Shown one piece after another: positions 25,849 through 33,866 of a DNA stretch of 64,000 nt. The stretch lies in assembly GCF_016653635.2 (NCBI RefSeq), contig NZ_CP067420.1:5854001-5918000 (forward strand), read 5' to 3'. The stretch is from Skermanella sp. TT6. GTDB lineage: Bacteria > Pseudomonadota > Alphaproteobacteria > Azospirillales > Azospirillaceae. The position numbers were made by a program, and so were the translations under genes. Within the stretch, counting starts at the first letter, position 1, and each line of letters begins with the position of its first letter. The notes beneath the pieces are model-generated. The model was not told the origin of the DNA. It was given only the letters and a program-made list of their open reading frames with translations, and searched no databases.

Positions 25849-26880
25849 ATGAAGATACCGGCCGGCCGGATCGAGGGGTTCGTCCGCCGCCCCGACCCCA
25901 ACGTCCGGGCGGTGCTGTTCTACGGCCCCGACGGCGGGCTGGTGCGCGAACGGGCCGACACCGTCTCGCGCGGCGTGGTCGAGGACCAGCACGACCCGTT
26001 CCGCGTGGTGGACATGCTCGGCTCCGCCATCGCGAAGGACCCGGCGCGGTTGGCCGACGAGGTGGCCGCCCTGTCCCTGACCGGCGGCAGGCGCCTGATC
26101 CGCATCCGCGACGCCGACGACGGCGTGACCGGCGCCTTCGCCTCCCTGTTCGAGTCGCTGCCCGGCGGCGACAGCATGGTGGTGGTCGAGGCCGGCGACC
26201 TGTCCAAGGGGTCGAAGCTGCGGGCATTGTTCGAGAACGCCCCGGCCGGCGCCCCGATCCCCTGCTACGTGGAGGACGAGGCGGCGCTGGCCGACACCAT
26301 CGCCGGCATGCTGGCGGCGCACAAGCTGACGGTCAGCGCCGACGCCCGCGACTTCCTGGCGGCCAACCTGGTGGGCGACCGGCTGATCGCGCGGGGCGAG
26401 ATCGAGAAGCTGGTGACCTACATGGGCGGGGATGCCCGCCGGGTCGAGCTGGAGGACGCCCAGGCCTGCATCGGCGACAGCGGCGCGCTGGAGATGGACG
26501 CGCCCTCCTGGGCCGCCGGGGACGGCGACTTCGCCGGGGTGGACCGCGCGCTGCGCCGCCTGTTCGCGGAGGGCATGAGCCCGGTGCCGATCCTCCGCTC
26601 CGCCCAGCGGCATTTCCAGCGGCTCCAGCTGGTCGTGGCCCAGGTGGAGAAGGGCGACTCGGTGGAGCGCGCCGTCGCCACCCTGCGCCCGCCGCTGTTC
26701 TTCAAGGTCAAGAACCAGTTCACCGGACAGGTCCGGCGCTGGACCCCGGCGGCGCTCCGCCAGGGCCTGGACCGCCTGACCGACGCCGAAGCCGACTGCA
26801 AGCGCACCAACATGCCCGACGAGACCATCTGCGCCCGCGCCTTCTTCCAGCTCGCCGTCCTGGCCCGCAGCCGCCGCTGA
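25849..26880 (+). CDS. holA: DNA polymerase III subunit delta
   Basis: Clamp-loader subunit of 343 residues. AVLFYGPDGGLVRERAD is the degenerate P-loop region, and the central RGEIEKLVTYMGGD and later MSPVPILRSAQRHFQRL match the HolA fold. It is probably co-transcribed with leuS across a 28-bp gap. In E. coli and many proteobacteria lptE lies between leuS and holA; it is not here. Confidence 0.93.
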   Translation: MKIPAGRIEGFVRRPDPNVRAVLFYGPDGGLVRERADTVSRGVVEDQHDPFRVVDMLGSAIAKDPARLADEVAALSLTGGRRLIRIRDADDGVTGAFASLFESLPGGDSMVVVEAGDLSKGSKLRALFENAPAGAPIPCYVEDEAALADTIAGMLAAHKLTVSADARDFLAANLVGDRLIARGEIEKLVTYMGGDARRVELEDAQACIGDSGALEMDAPSWAAGDGDFAGVDRALRRLFAEGMSPVPILRSAQRHFQRLQLVVAQVEKGDSVERAVATLRPPLFFKVKNQFTGQVRRWTPAALRQGLDRLTDAEADCKRTNMPDETICARAFFQLAVLARSRR

Positions 26881-26930
26881 GCGATGACCGATGGTGATCC
26901 ACGGCGGGCCGGACAAGCGAGAATTTTCCA

Positions 26931-27022
26931 TTTCATCATGACCGGACTTGATCCGGTCATCCACGCGCGAACTCCTTCACGCCGGTTTGCGCGTGGATGC
27001 GCGGGTCAAGCCCGCGCATGAA
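26931..27022. repeat. REP-like palindromic element, copy 3
   Basis: Begins TTCATCATGACCGGACTTGA, includes CGCGGGTCAAGCCCGCG as a perfect hairpin and ends GCATGAAG, the same layout as the copies at 13893 and 20251. The middle contains its own inverted pair (ATCCACGCGC and GCGCGTGGAT). It lies between holA and the ABC exporter gene, both of which end here. Confidence 0.8.
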
Positions 27023-27062
27023 GTACATGAAGTATATGAAGTATAAGAAGTATAAGAAGTAG
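27018..27062. repeat. 9-bp tandem repeat, five units
   Basis: Five consecutive 9-mers: ATGAAGTAC, ATGAAGTAT, ATGAAGTAT, AAGAAGTAT, AAGAAGTAG. The array starts on the ATGAA that ends palindromic element copy 3. It is AT-rich in a GC-rich genome and is non-coding. Confidence 0.9.
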
Positions 27063-27127
27063 AAAGAGACGCCACCCGGGCGGCATCGCTGCCCATCGCC
27101 GTTATCTGTGGCAAAAAACCCCAAGCC

Positions 27128-28948
27128 TCACTCCGCCGCGTCGCGGTCGGCCTGCTGGCGCGCCCACAGCGCCGCGTAAGCGCCGTCCCGCGCCAGCAGG
27201 GCGGCATGGGTGCCGCGTTCCACCGCCCGGCCGTCCTCCAGCACCAGGATCTCGTCGGCATGGACCACGGTGGATAGCCGGTGGGCGATCACGACCGTGG
27301 TGGTGCCGCGGCTGACCTCGCGCAGGCTCTGCTGGATCGCCAGCTCCGTGTGGCTGTCCAGCGCGGAAGTCGCCTCGTCGAACAGGAACAGGCGGGGCCG
27401 CTTCAGGATCGCGCGGGCGATGGCGACCCGCTGCTTCTCGCCGCCGGACAGCTTCAGCCCGCGCTCGCCGACCAGGCTGTCGTAGCCGTCGGGCAGGCCG
27501 GCGACGAAGTCGTGGATCCGGGCCAGGCGGGCGGCCCGCTCGACCTCCGCGCGCGAGGCTCCCGGCCGGCCGAACGCGATGTTGTACAAAATGGTGTCGT
27601 TGAACAGCACCGTGTCCTGGGGAACCACGGCGATGGCGGCGCGCAGGCTCGCTTGGGTCACTGACGATATGTCGGCGCCGTCGAACAGGATGCGGCCCGA
27701 CGTCGGGTCGTAGAACCGGAACAGCAGGCGCCCGATCGTCGATTTCCCGGCGCCGCTCGGCCCCACGATCGCCAGCGTCCCGCCCGGCGGCAGCTCGAAC
27801 GAGACGTCCCTCAGCACCGGCCGGCGCGGGTCGTAGGCGAAGCCGACCCGCTCGAACCGCAGCCGGCCGGGACCGGCGGGCAGGGGAACGGCGTCCGGCG
27901 CGTCGGCCACCTCGGCGGGCTGGTTCAGCAGCTCCAGCATCTGTTCCACGTCGGTCAGCGACTGCTTGATCGAGCGGTAGAGCTGGCCCAGCCGGTCGAG
28001 CGGGCGGATCAGCTGGAGCAGGTAGGTGTTGACCAGCACGAAGTCGCCGACCGTCATGGCCCCGGCCGCCACCTCGGACGCCGCCAGCAGGATCATCGCG
28101 GTCAGCCCGGCCCCCAGGATCGAGACCTGGAGGATTCCGGTCAGGCTGCGCCACAGCATGGCGTTGACGGTCAGCCGCTCGACCTCGCGAAGCGCCCCCT
28201 CGTAGCGTCCGGCGATATGCTCCTCGTTGCCGAAATACTTGACCGTCTCATAGTTCAGCAGGCTGTCCACCGCCTTGCCGTGGGCCTCGGCGCCTTCCGC
28301 GACCGCCTTGCGCTGGCGGCGGCGCAGCCATTCCGACCCGATCACCAGGCAGACCCCGTAGAGCGCCAGGGTCGCCACGGTGATCCCGGCGAAGGCCGCG
28401 CCGAACGACCCGAGCAGCACCGCGCAGATGATCGCGATCTCGGCGAACAGCGGCAGGATCAGGAAGACCACGTCGAACAGCAGCTCGCGGATGCCGCGCA
28501 TGCCGTTGTCGAGCACCCGGCTGATCTGGCCGGTGCGCCGGCCCAGGTGGAAGCGCAGGCTCAACTCGTGGACATGGCGGAACACGGCCAAGCCCATGTG
28601 GCGCTGCATCCGCTGCTCGATCGGTCCGTACAGCGCCCAGCGCAGCTCGTTGAACACCTTGGCGAGCCACTGCATGGCGCCGTAGGCCAGCAGCAGGGCG
28701 ACCGGCACCGCCGCCAGCTCCGTCCCCGCCGGGACCGAGATCCTGTCCACCGCGCGGGCGAACAGGATCGGCACCGTCGCGTTGAGCGCCGCCGTCAGGC
28801 ACAGCAGCGTCATCGACACCGCCAGCCGGACCCGCAGCCCGCGGTCGTCGCGCGGCCACAGGAACGGCAGCATCAGCCTGAAGACCCGGCGGTCCACGGA
28901 CGGCAACGCCGGGGCGTCGGAAGGGCGCTCGTTCAGGATGCGCGGCAT
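27128..28948 (-). CDS. ABC exporter, Atm1/HMT1-like, permease and ATPase fused
   Basis: Half-transporter of 606 residues, working as a dimer in the inner membrane. Six transmembrane helices occupy about residues 25-320; the ATPase follows with Walker A GPSGAGKST (about 392), signature LSGGEKQR (about 498) and Walker B LFLFDEATS (about 515). LLNYETVKYFGNEEHIA before the ATPase is the hallmark of the Atm1/HMT1/ABCB7 branch, which exports glutathione-linked or metal-related compounds. ATG 28948 lies eight bases past the stop of the upstream sensor kinase, so the two are co-transcribed and probably coupled. The same frame stays open further upstream, inside the kinase gene; that part is not coding. 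Confidence 0.92.
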   Translation of the reverse strand: MPRILNERPSDAPALPSVDRRVFRLMLPFLWPRDDRGLRVRLAVSMTLLCLTAALNATVPILFARAVDRISVPAGTELAAVPVALLLAYGAMQWLAKVFNELRWALYGPIEQRMQRHMGLAVFRHVHELSLRFHLGRRTGQISRVLDNGMRGIRELLFDVVFLILPLFAEIAIICAVLLGSFGAAFAGITVATLALYGVCLVIGSEWLRRRQRKAVAEGAEAHGKAVDSLLNYETVKYFGNEEHIAGRYEGALREVERLTVNAMLWRSLTGILQVSILGAGLTAMILLAASEVAAGAMTVGDFVLVNTYLLQLIRPLDRLGQLYRSIKQSLTDVEQMLELLNQPAEVADAPDAVPLPAGPGRLRFERVGFAYDPRRPVLRDVSFELPPGGTLAIVGPSGAGKSTIGRLLFRFYDPTSGRILFDGADISSVTQASLRAAIAVVPQDTVLFNDTILYNIAFGRPGASRAEVERAARLARIHDFVAGLPDGYDSLVGERGLKLSGGEKQRVAIARAILKRPRLFLFDEATSALDSHTELAIQQSLREVSRGTTTVVIAHRLSTVVHADEILVLEDGRAVERGTHAALLARDGAYAALWARQQADRDAAE

Positions 28949-28956
28949 GGCCCCGC

Positions 28957-31575
28957 TCAGGCCGGCTTCGCCAGCGACTGGAACGCCTTGCGGATGCCGT
29001 TGCGGGTATAGGGCTTGGGCAGGAACACCGCGTCCAGCCCCGCTTCCCCCCGGCCGTCCCGGACGGTGCCGCCGTAGCCCGAGGCGACGATGACCCGCAG
29101 GCCGGGATCGCCCTCCATCGCCTCGCGGGCGAGCTCCAGGCCGGACCGTCCCGGCAGGCCGACATCGGTGAACAGCACGTCGATCCCGCCGCCCTCCAGC
29201 ACGCGCAGGGCGGCATCGGCGTCCGACACGGCCGTGACGGTATGCCCCAGGGCCTCCAGCATGTCCGCGGTGGAGGCCTGGATGATCCCGTCGTCCTCCA
29301 CCAGCAGCACGCGCAGCCCCTGCGGCGGCTCGTCCGGCCGGGCAGCCGTCGGCGGCAGCGCCAGCGGAACCGGGCGCGCGGCCTGCCGCTGCCGCTGGTT
29401 GGCCAGCAGGTGGCGGATCCGGCGCGCCAGGTCCTCCCGCCGGTAGGGCTTGCTCAGGAGCTGCACGCCGGGATCGAGCCGGCCGCCGTGGACGATGGCG
29501 TTCTCGGTGTAGCCCGAGGTGAAGAGGACGGCCAGGTCGGGCAGCGTCTCGCGCGCCTGCCGCGCCAGGTCCGGGCTCCGCAGCGGGCCGGGCATCACCA
29601 CGTCGGTGAACAGCAGGTCGACCAGCACGCCGCTGCGGATGACGGCCAGGGCGCTCTGCGCGTCGGCCGCCTGGAGCACCCGGTAGCCCAGGCCCGCCAG
29701 GATCTCCACCGTGGCCGCGCGCACCTGGGGATCGTCCTCGACCACCAGCACGGTCTCGGTGCCGCCCGCCACCGGACCGCCGCGCAGTTCCGGCGCCGGT
29801 TCCTCCGCGGCCTGGCGGGACCGCGGCAGGTAGATCTTCACGGTCGTGCCGTGCCCGACCTCGCTGTAGAGCTTGACATGGCCGCCGGACTGCTTGACGA
29901 AGCCGTGGACCATGGCCAGGCCCATCCCGGTGCCCTTGCCTTCCGGCTTGGTCGTGAAGAAGGGCTCGAACGCCCGTTCCATCACGTCCGGGGACATGCC
30001 GCAGCCGGTGTCCGACACCGCCAGCATGACGTACTGGCCCGCCGTGACCTCCGGATGCTGGAGCGCGTAGAGGTCGTCCAGCATCGCGTTCCCGGCTTCC
30101 AGCGTCAGCCGCCCGGTGCCGTCCATCGCGTCGCGGGCGTTGATCGCCAGGTTCAGGATCACGTTCTCGACCTGGTTGGGATCGGCCAGCATGCTCCACA
30201 GCCCGCCGGCGATCACCGTCTCCACCTCGATCCCGTCGCCCAGCGCCCGGCGCAGCAGGTCGTCCATGCCGCGCAGCAGGCGGCCCAGGCTGACCGGACG
30301 CGGCTCCAGCGGCTGCCGGCGGGCGAAGGCGAGCAGCTGGGACGCCAGCCGGGCGCCGCGCTGGACGGCGCCCATCGCCGAATCCAGCCGGCGCGCGGTG
30401 GAGGCGGGATCGCCGCCTCGATTGCCTATGAACTCGTGCTGCAGCAGGTCCAGGTTGCTGCCGATCACCTGGAGCAGGTTGTTGAAATCATGGGCCACGC
30501 CGCCGGTCAGCTTGCCGATCGCCTCCAGCCGCTGGGCTTGGCGAAGCGCCGCCTCGGCCTGGACGCGCTCGGCCTCGCTCTTCTCCAGCGCCAGGGTGCG
30601 CTCCCGCACCAGCGCCTCCAGGTCGGTCTGGTACCGCATCAGCTCGTCCCGGGCCCGCTTGCGGTCGGTCACGTCGTGGCCCTGGACGAAGATGGCCGAA
30701 ACGGAGCCGTCCGGCTTCAGGACCGGCTGGTAGACGAAATCCACGAACAGCTCGGTAGCCGTCGCATCGGGGTCCGGCTGGACCAGCAGGCGCATGTCGC
30801 GGCCGACGAACGCCTGGCCGGTCGCGTGGACATGGTCCAGCAGCTCGTAGAAGCCCTGGCCCTCCACGTCCGGAAGCGCCTCGCGCACCGGCTTGCCGAG
30901 GATGTCGCGGCGGCCGACCAGCCTGTAATAGGCGTCGTTGGCGAGGTCGAACACATGGTCCGGACCGCTGATGACCGCGATGAAGCCGGGCGCCTGGGTG
31001 AACAGCCTGTGCAGCCGGTCGAGCTCGGCGTCCAGGGTCAGGTTGGTCCTCTGGACGGCCTGGGCGCGGCGCATCAGGTCGCTTTCCAGCTGCTCGCGCG
31101 GTCCCGGCGGCACGTCGCCGCCGTCGCCCAGGGCGACCGCCTCCTTCAGGCGATGCAGTTCGGTGACGTCCACCGTGTGCTGCAGGATCAGGCCCACGCC
31201 GCCCAGATGGTTGAGCAGGGGCGTGTGGGTGGCGCTCCAGAAACGCTCCTCCATCACGGTCCCCTCGGGCGTGGTCCGGGCGATGGCGTAGGGGATGACC
31301 GCGATCGCGTCCACCTGCCGCGTCCGCAGCACCCGATCGAACGAGGCCCGGAGCTGCGCCTCGTTGTCGCCTCCGGGGAAGGCGTCGAACATGTTGCGTC
31401 CGACGATCTGCTCGCGGGTGCGCCCGGTGACGTTCAGATAGGCGCCGTTGCAGCCGAGGATGGTGAGGTTGCGGTCAAGCAGGACATAGGGATTGGGAGA
31501 AGCCTCGAACAGCGACCTGTAGACGGCCGGGTCGGACAGGTCCAAGGTCGGCACTATCGAAGCTCCATTATTCAA
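28957..31575 (-). CDS. PAS-domain hybrid histidine kinase with two receiver domains
   Basis: Sensor protein of 872 residues without transmembrane helices, so cytoplasmic. Order: PAS (about 15-140, SPNPYVLLDRNLTILGCNGA), PAS (about 190-320), coiled linker, histidine kinase with GGVAHDFNNLLQ (phospho-accepting H near 362), N box NLAINARDAMDGTG, G boxes (DTGCGMSPD, GTGMGLAMVHGF). Then come REC1 with Asp in LLFTDVVMPG (near 655) and REC2 with Asp in DVLFTDVGLPG (near 803). Both receivers keep the acidic pocket and a lysine (SKPYRRED, LPKPYTRN). No DNA-binding output is present. It is encoded eight bases ahead of the Atm1-like exporter; a regulatory link between them is an inference. Confidence 0.93.
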   Translation of the reverse strand: MNNGASIVPTLDLSDPAVYRSLFEASPNPYVLLDRNLTILGCNGAYLNVTGRTREQIVGRNMFDAFPGGDNEAQLRASFDRVLRTRQVDAIAVIPYAIARTTPEGTVMEERFWSATHTPLLNHLGGVGLILQHTVDVTELHRLKEAVALGDGGDVPPGPREQLESDLMRRAQAVQRTNLTLDAELDRLHRLFTQAPGFIAVISGPDHVFDLANDAYYRLVGRRDILGKPVREALPDVEGQGFYELLDHVHATGQAFVGRDMRLLVQPDPDATATELFVDFVYQPVLKPDGSVSAIFVQGHDVTDRKRARDELMRYQTDLEALVRERTLALEKSEAERVQAEAALRQAQRLEAIGKLTGGVAHDFNNLLQVIGSNLDLLQHEFIGNRGGDPASTARRLDSAMGAVQRGARLASQLLAFARRQPLEPRPVSLGRLLRGMDDLLRRALGDGIEVETVIAGGLWSMLADPNQVENVILNLAINARDAMDGTGRLTLEAGNAMLDDLYALQHPEVTAGQYVMLAVSDTGCGMSPDVMERAFEPFFTTKPEGKGTGMGLAMVHGFVKQSGGHVKLYSEVGHGTTVKIYLPRSRQAAEEPAPELRGGPVAGGTETVLVVEDDPQVRAATVEILAGLGYRVLQAADAQSALAVIRSGVLVDLLFTDVVMPGPLRSPDLARQARETLPDLAVLFTSGYTENAIVHGGRLDPGVQLLSKPYRREDLARRIRHLLANQRQRQAARPVPLALPPTAARPDEPPQGLRVLLVEDDGIIQASTADMLEALGHTVTAVSDADAALRVLEGGGIDVLFTDVGLPGRSGLELAREAMEGDPGLRVIVASGYGGTVRDGRGEAGLDAVFLPKPYTRNGIRKAFQSLAKPA

Positions 31576-31710
31576 TCACCGGTATAAATAGCGATGGCGC
31601 ACTTTTCAGCGACGGCGCCAAAACCTAGCTCGTTACGCCGAGATTGCAACCTCAACCAATTGGCTGAGAACGATGGTGTCGAGACGTGGCGGGAGCCGGG
31701 TTTACTATTC

Positions 31711-31726
31711 CCTCATTCATATGAGG
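31711..31726. promoter_or_regulatory. 16-bp palindrome in AT-rich upstream region
   Basis: CCTCAT-TCAT-ATGAGG is a perfect 6-bp inverted repeat within the AT-rich 218-bp region between the divergent kinase gene and the small coiled-coil gene. It could be an operator; no regulator is identifiable. Confidence 0.35.
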
Positions 31727-31793
31727 ATTGCCTATCGACATACTATGGAGTGATTTTCATACTTTCTCGGGTGGTATTCTCGCGGGAGGGATG

Positions 31794-32039
31794 ATGGACC
31801 AGGAAGCAAAGGATCTTCTGACGGCTTTGCTCGGCAAGCTCGTGGGCATTGAAAGCCAAGTAGATGAACTGCGCCGCGAGGCGGCCGAAATCAAGGCCGG
31901 TATCGCCCGGTGGGAACGCGACGGGAGCGTAATCAGGGAGACGTTGGAAACGACCAATCAGCAGTTGCTCGGCAGGATCGAGCAATTGACCTATCACTAC
32001 GAGCGGCTGGTTGGTGTCCGACCGATCGCGGCGGAATGA
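31794..32039 (+). CDS. Small coiled-coil hypothetical protein
   Basis: Soluble protein of 81 residues, nearly all charged helix: KLVGIESQVDELRREAAEIK and LETTNQQLLGRIEQLTYHYE have heptad spacing of hydrophobic residues. It is not recognised as a named family. Two adjacent ATG codons (31791, 31794) follow GGGAGGG; the second is better spaced. Its base composition is slightly lower in GC than neighbours. The gene is followed immediately by a palindromic repeat. Confidence 0.6.
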   Translation: MDQEAKDLLTALLGKLVGIESQVDELRREAAEIKAGIARWERDGSVIRETLETTNQQLLGRIEQLTYHYERLVGVRPIAAE

Positions 32040-32062
32040 CGTCTATCCTCGCGCAAGTTGTT

Positions 32063-32162
32063 GCGTAGGTCGGCCTTCGCCCGCAGGGCGAACGCCGACA
32101 CCGGGCGCCGACGCTCATGCATGTTGTCGGCGTCGTCCCTTCGGGCCGAGGCCGACCTACGC
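32063..32162. repeat. 100-bp inverted-repeat element overlapping the pcp stop codon
   Basis: GCGTAGGTCGGCCT (32063-32076) is exactly complementary to AGGCCGACCTACGC (32149-32162), and the match continues to 21 bp with two mismatches. Inside, ACGCCGACA (32092-32100) pairs with TGTCGGCGT (32125-32133). The right arm supplies the TAG stop of pcp. This is a different repeat family from the REP-like elements. Confidence 0.8.
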
Positions 32163-32774
32163 GATGCCGGCCTTCAACATTACCCCCAGGGTATCCAGCA
32201 GGATGACCGCCGCCCGCTCCTGGGCGTCGAGGTCCATCCCGGTCCGGCCCGCCTCGCCTGCCACCTGCCCGGGCAGCGGCGGCAGGTGGACGAAACCCAT
32301 CGGCATCGCCGATCCACGCCGCTCGATGCCGTGCCTGACGCCGTAGAACAGGTGGTTGCAGACATAGCCGCCCGCGTGCCCGCTCCCTATTACGGGAAGG
32401 CCGGCCGCCTCCAGCGCCGCGATCATCGAGTCCACCGGCAGCGACGACCAGTACCCCACCGGCCCGTCCTCCGCGATGCGCAGGCCGTTCCGGACCACGC
32501 CCGCATTGTCCGGCGCCGCCGCCTCGTCCAGGTTGAGCGCCACCCGCTCCAGCCGGATCCGGTCGGTGCAGCGGGCAAGGCCGAAGGCGATGGCGGCGTC
32601 CGGCCGGTGCCGCTCCAGCAGGGCTTCGAACCGCGCGACGCTGGTGCCGTACTCGACCGGCAGCACGGCGGCCACGACCCCGTCCCTGCCGGACAGCCGG
32701 TCCATCAGCAGGGCGGAGGGGTTCAGGTCATTGGGGCCGAACCGCTCGAAGCCGGTCACCAGGATGCGGGTCAT
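32157..32774 (-). CDS. pcp: Pyroglutamyl-peptidase I
   Basis: Cysteine peptidase (family C15) of 205 residues that removes N-terminal pyroglutamate. The catalytic triad is visible: Glu in LERVALNLDEA, Cys in GGYVCNHLFYG and His in MGFVHLPPLP. The start MTRILVTGFERFG is the family hallmark. It begins 18 bases after the trpS stop on the same strand, so it is the last gene of a murJ-trpS-pcp run. Its last codon and stop lie in a palindromic repeat. Confidence 0.95.
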   Translation of the reverse strand: MTRILVTGFERFGPNDLNPSALLMDRLSGRDGVVAAVLPVEYGTSVARFEALLERHRPDAAIAFGLARCTDRIRLERVALNLDEAAAPDNAGVVRNGLRIAEDGPVGYWSSLPVDSMIAALEAAGLPVIGSGHAGGYVCNHLFYGVRHGIERRGSAMPMGFVHLPPLPGQVAGEAGRTGMDLDAQERAAVILLDTLGVMLKAGIA

Positions 32775-32792
32775 GACGCTCCGCGGCTGTGA

Positions 32793-33791
32793 TCAGGGGC
32801 GCAGCAGGCCGATGATGTCCTTGATGTCCGCCAGGTTGGCCGACGCGATCGCGTTCGCCTTGTCGGCGCCCCGGCGCAGGATGCGGTCGATCTCGCCGAC
32901 GTCCGACATCAGCCGGTTCATCTCCGTGCTGATCGGCGCCAGCTTGTCCACCGCCAGATCGACCAGCGCGCCCTTGAAGCCGCTGAACTGCTGCCCGGCG
33001 AACCGGTCCAGGGTGTCCTGGCGGGAGGTGCCGGCCAGGGCCGAGTAGATCGTCACCAGGTTGTCCGCCTCGGCCCGCTTCTCCAGGTCCTCGACGCTCT
33101 CCGGCAGGGGGTCCGGATCGGTCTTGGCCTTGCGCACCTTCAGCGCGATGGTGTCGGCGTCGTCGGTCAGGTTGATGCGCGAATAGTCGGACTCGTCCGA
33201 CTTGCTCATCTTCTTGGTGCCGTCGCGCAGCGACATGACGCGGGTCGCCTCGCCCAGGATCTGCGGCTCGGGCAGCGGGAAGAAGTCCTTGTCGTAATGG
33301 CGGTTGAAGGCGCCGGCGATGTCCCGCGCCAGCTCCAGGTGCTGCTTCTGGTCCTCGCCGACCGGCACGTGGGTCGCCTTGTAGACCAGGATGTCCGCCG
33401 CCATCAGCACGGGATAGGCATAGAGGCCCAGCGCCGCGTTCTCCCGGTGCTTGCCGGCCTTCTCCTTGAACTGGGTCATCCGGTTCAGCCAGCCCATCGG
33501 GGTGTGGCACGACAGGATCCAGGACAGCTCGGAATGGGCCGCGACCGCCGCCTGGTTGAAGATGATGCAGCGCTCCGGATCGATGCCGGCGGCGATGTAG
33601 GCGGCCGTGACCTCCCGGGTGTTGCCCAGCAGCACGGCGGGGTCCTGCGGCAGCGTCAGGGCATGCAGGTCGACGATGCAGAAGATGCTCTCGAACTGGT
33701 CCTGCAAGGAGACCCAGTTGCGCAGCGCGCCCAGGTAATTGCCCAGATGCAATTGGCGGGTCGGCTGCATGCCCGAGAAGATGCGGTTCAC
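32793..33791 (-). CDS. trpS: Tryptophanyl-tRNA synthetase
   Basis: Class Ic synthetase of 332 residues charging tRNA-Trp. The HIGH equivalent is HLGN at residues 15-18 (QLHLGNYLG), and KKMSKSDES lies near residue 195. The start is GTG at 33791, supported by GGAG seven bases upstream. The gene lies 75 bp after murJ and 18 bp before pcp, all on the minus strand. Confidence 0.97.
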   Translation of the reverse strand: MNRIFSGMQPTRQLHLGNYLGALRNWVSLQDQFESIFCIVDLHALTLPQDPAVLLGNTREVTAAYIAAGIDPERCIIFNQAAVAAHSELSWILSCHTPMGWLNRMTQFKEKAGKHRENAALGLYAYPVLMAADILVYKATHVPVGEDQKQHLELARDIAGAFNRHYDKDFFPLPEPQILGEATRVMSLRDGTKKMSKSDESDYSRINLTDDADTIALKVRKAKTDPDPLPESVEDLEKRAEADNLVTIYSALAGTSRQDTLDRFAGQQFSGFKGALVDLAVDKLAPISTEMNRLMSDVGEIDRILRRGADKANAIASANLADIKDIIGLLRP

Positions 33792-33866
33792 TGGTCGTCT
33801 CCACTACCCTGAAAGCTCAAGCCCCGTGCTGGGCGCCGGCTGTTATCTCCCCTGGCGCCGGGCCGG

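Noticed and set aside
22926-25901. A 991-codon minus-strand frame opposite leuS
   Set aside because: Low-complexity, no domain, fully antisense to an unmistakable leucyl-tRNA synthetase.
27018-27062. Tandem repeat as a CRISPR array
   Set aside because: Units are 9 bp with no spacers and no cas genes nearby.
27128-30199. A continuous frame that would fuse the ABC exporter to upstream sequence
   Set aside because: The upstream third is the wrong frame of the histidine kinase gene; the exporter begins normally at 28948 (MPRILNERPSDAP).
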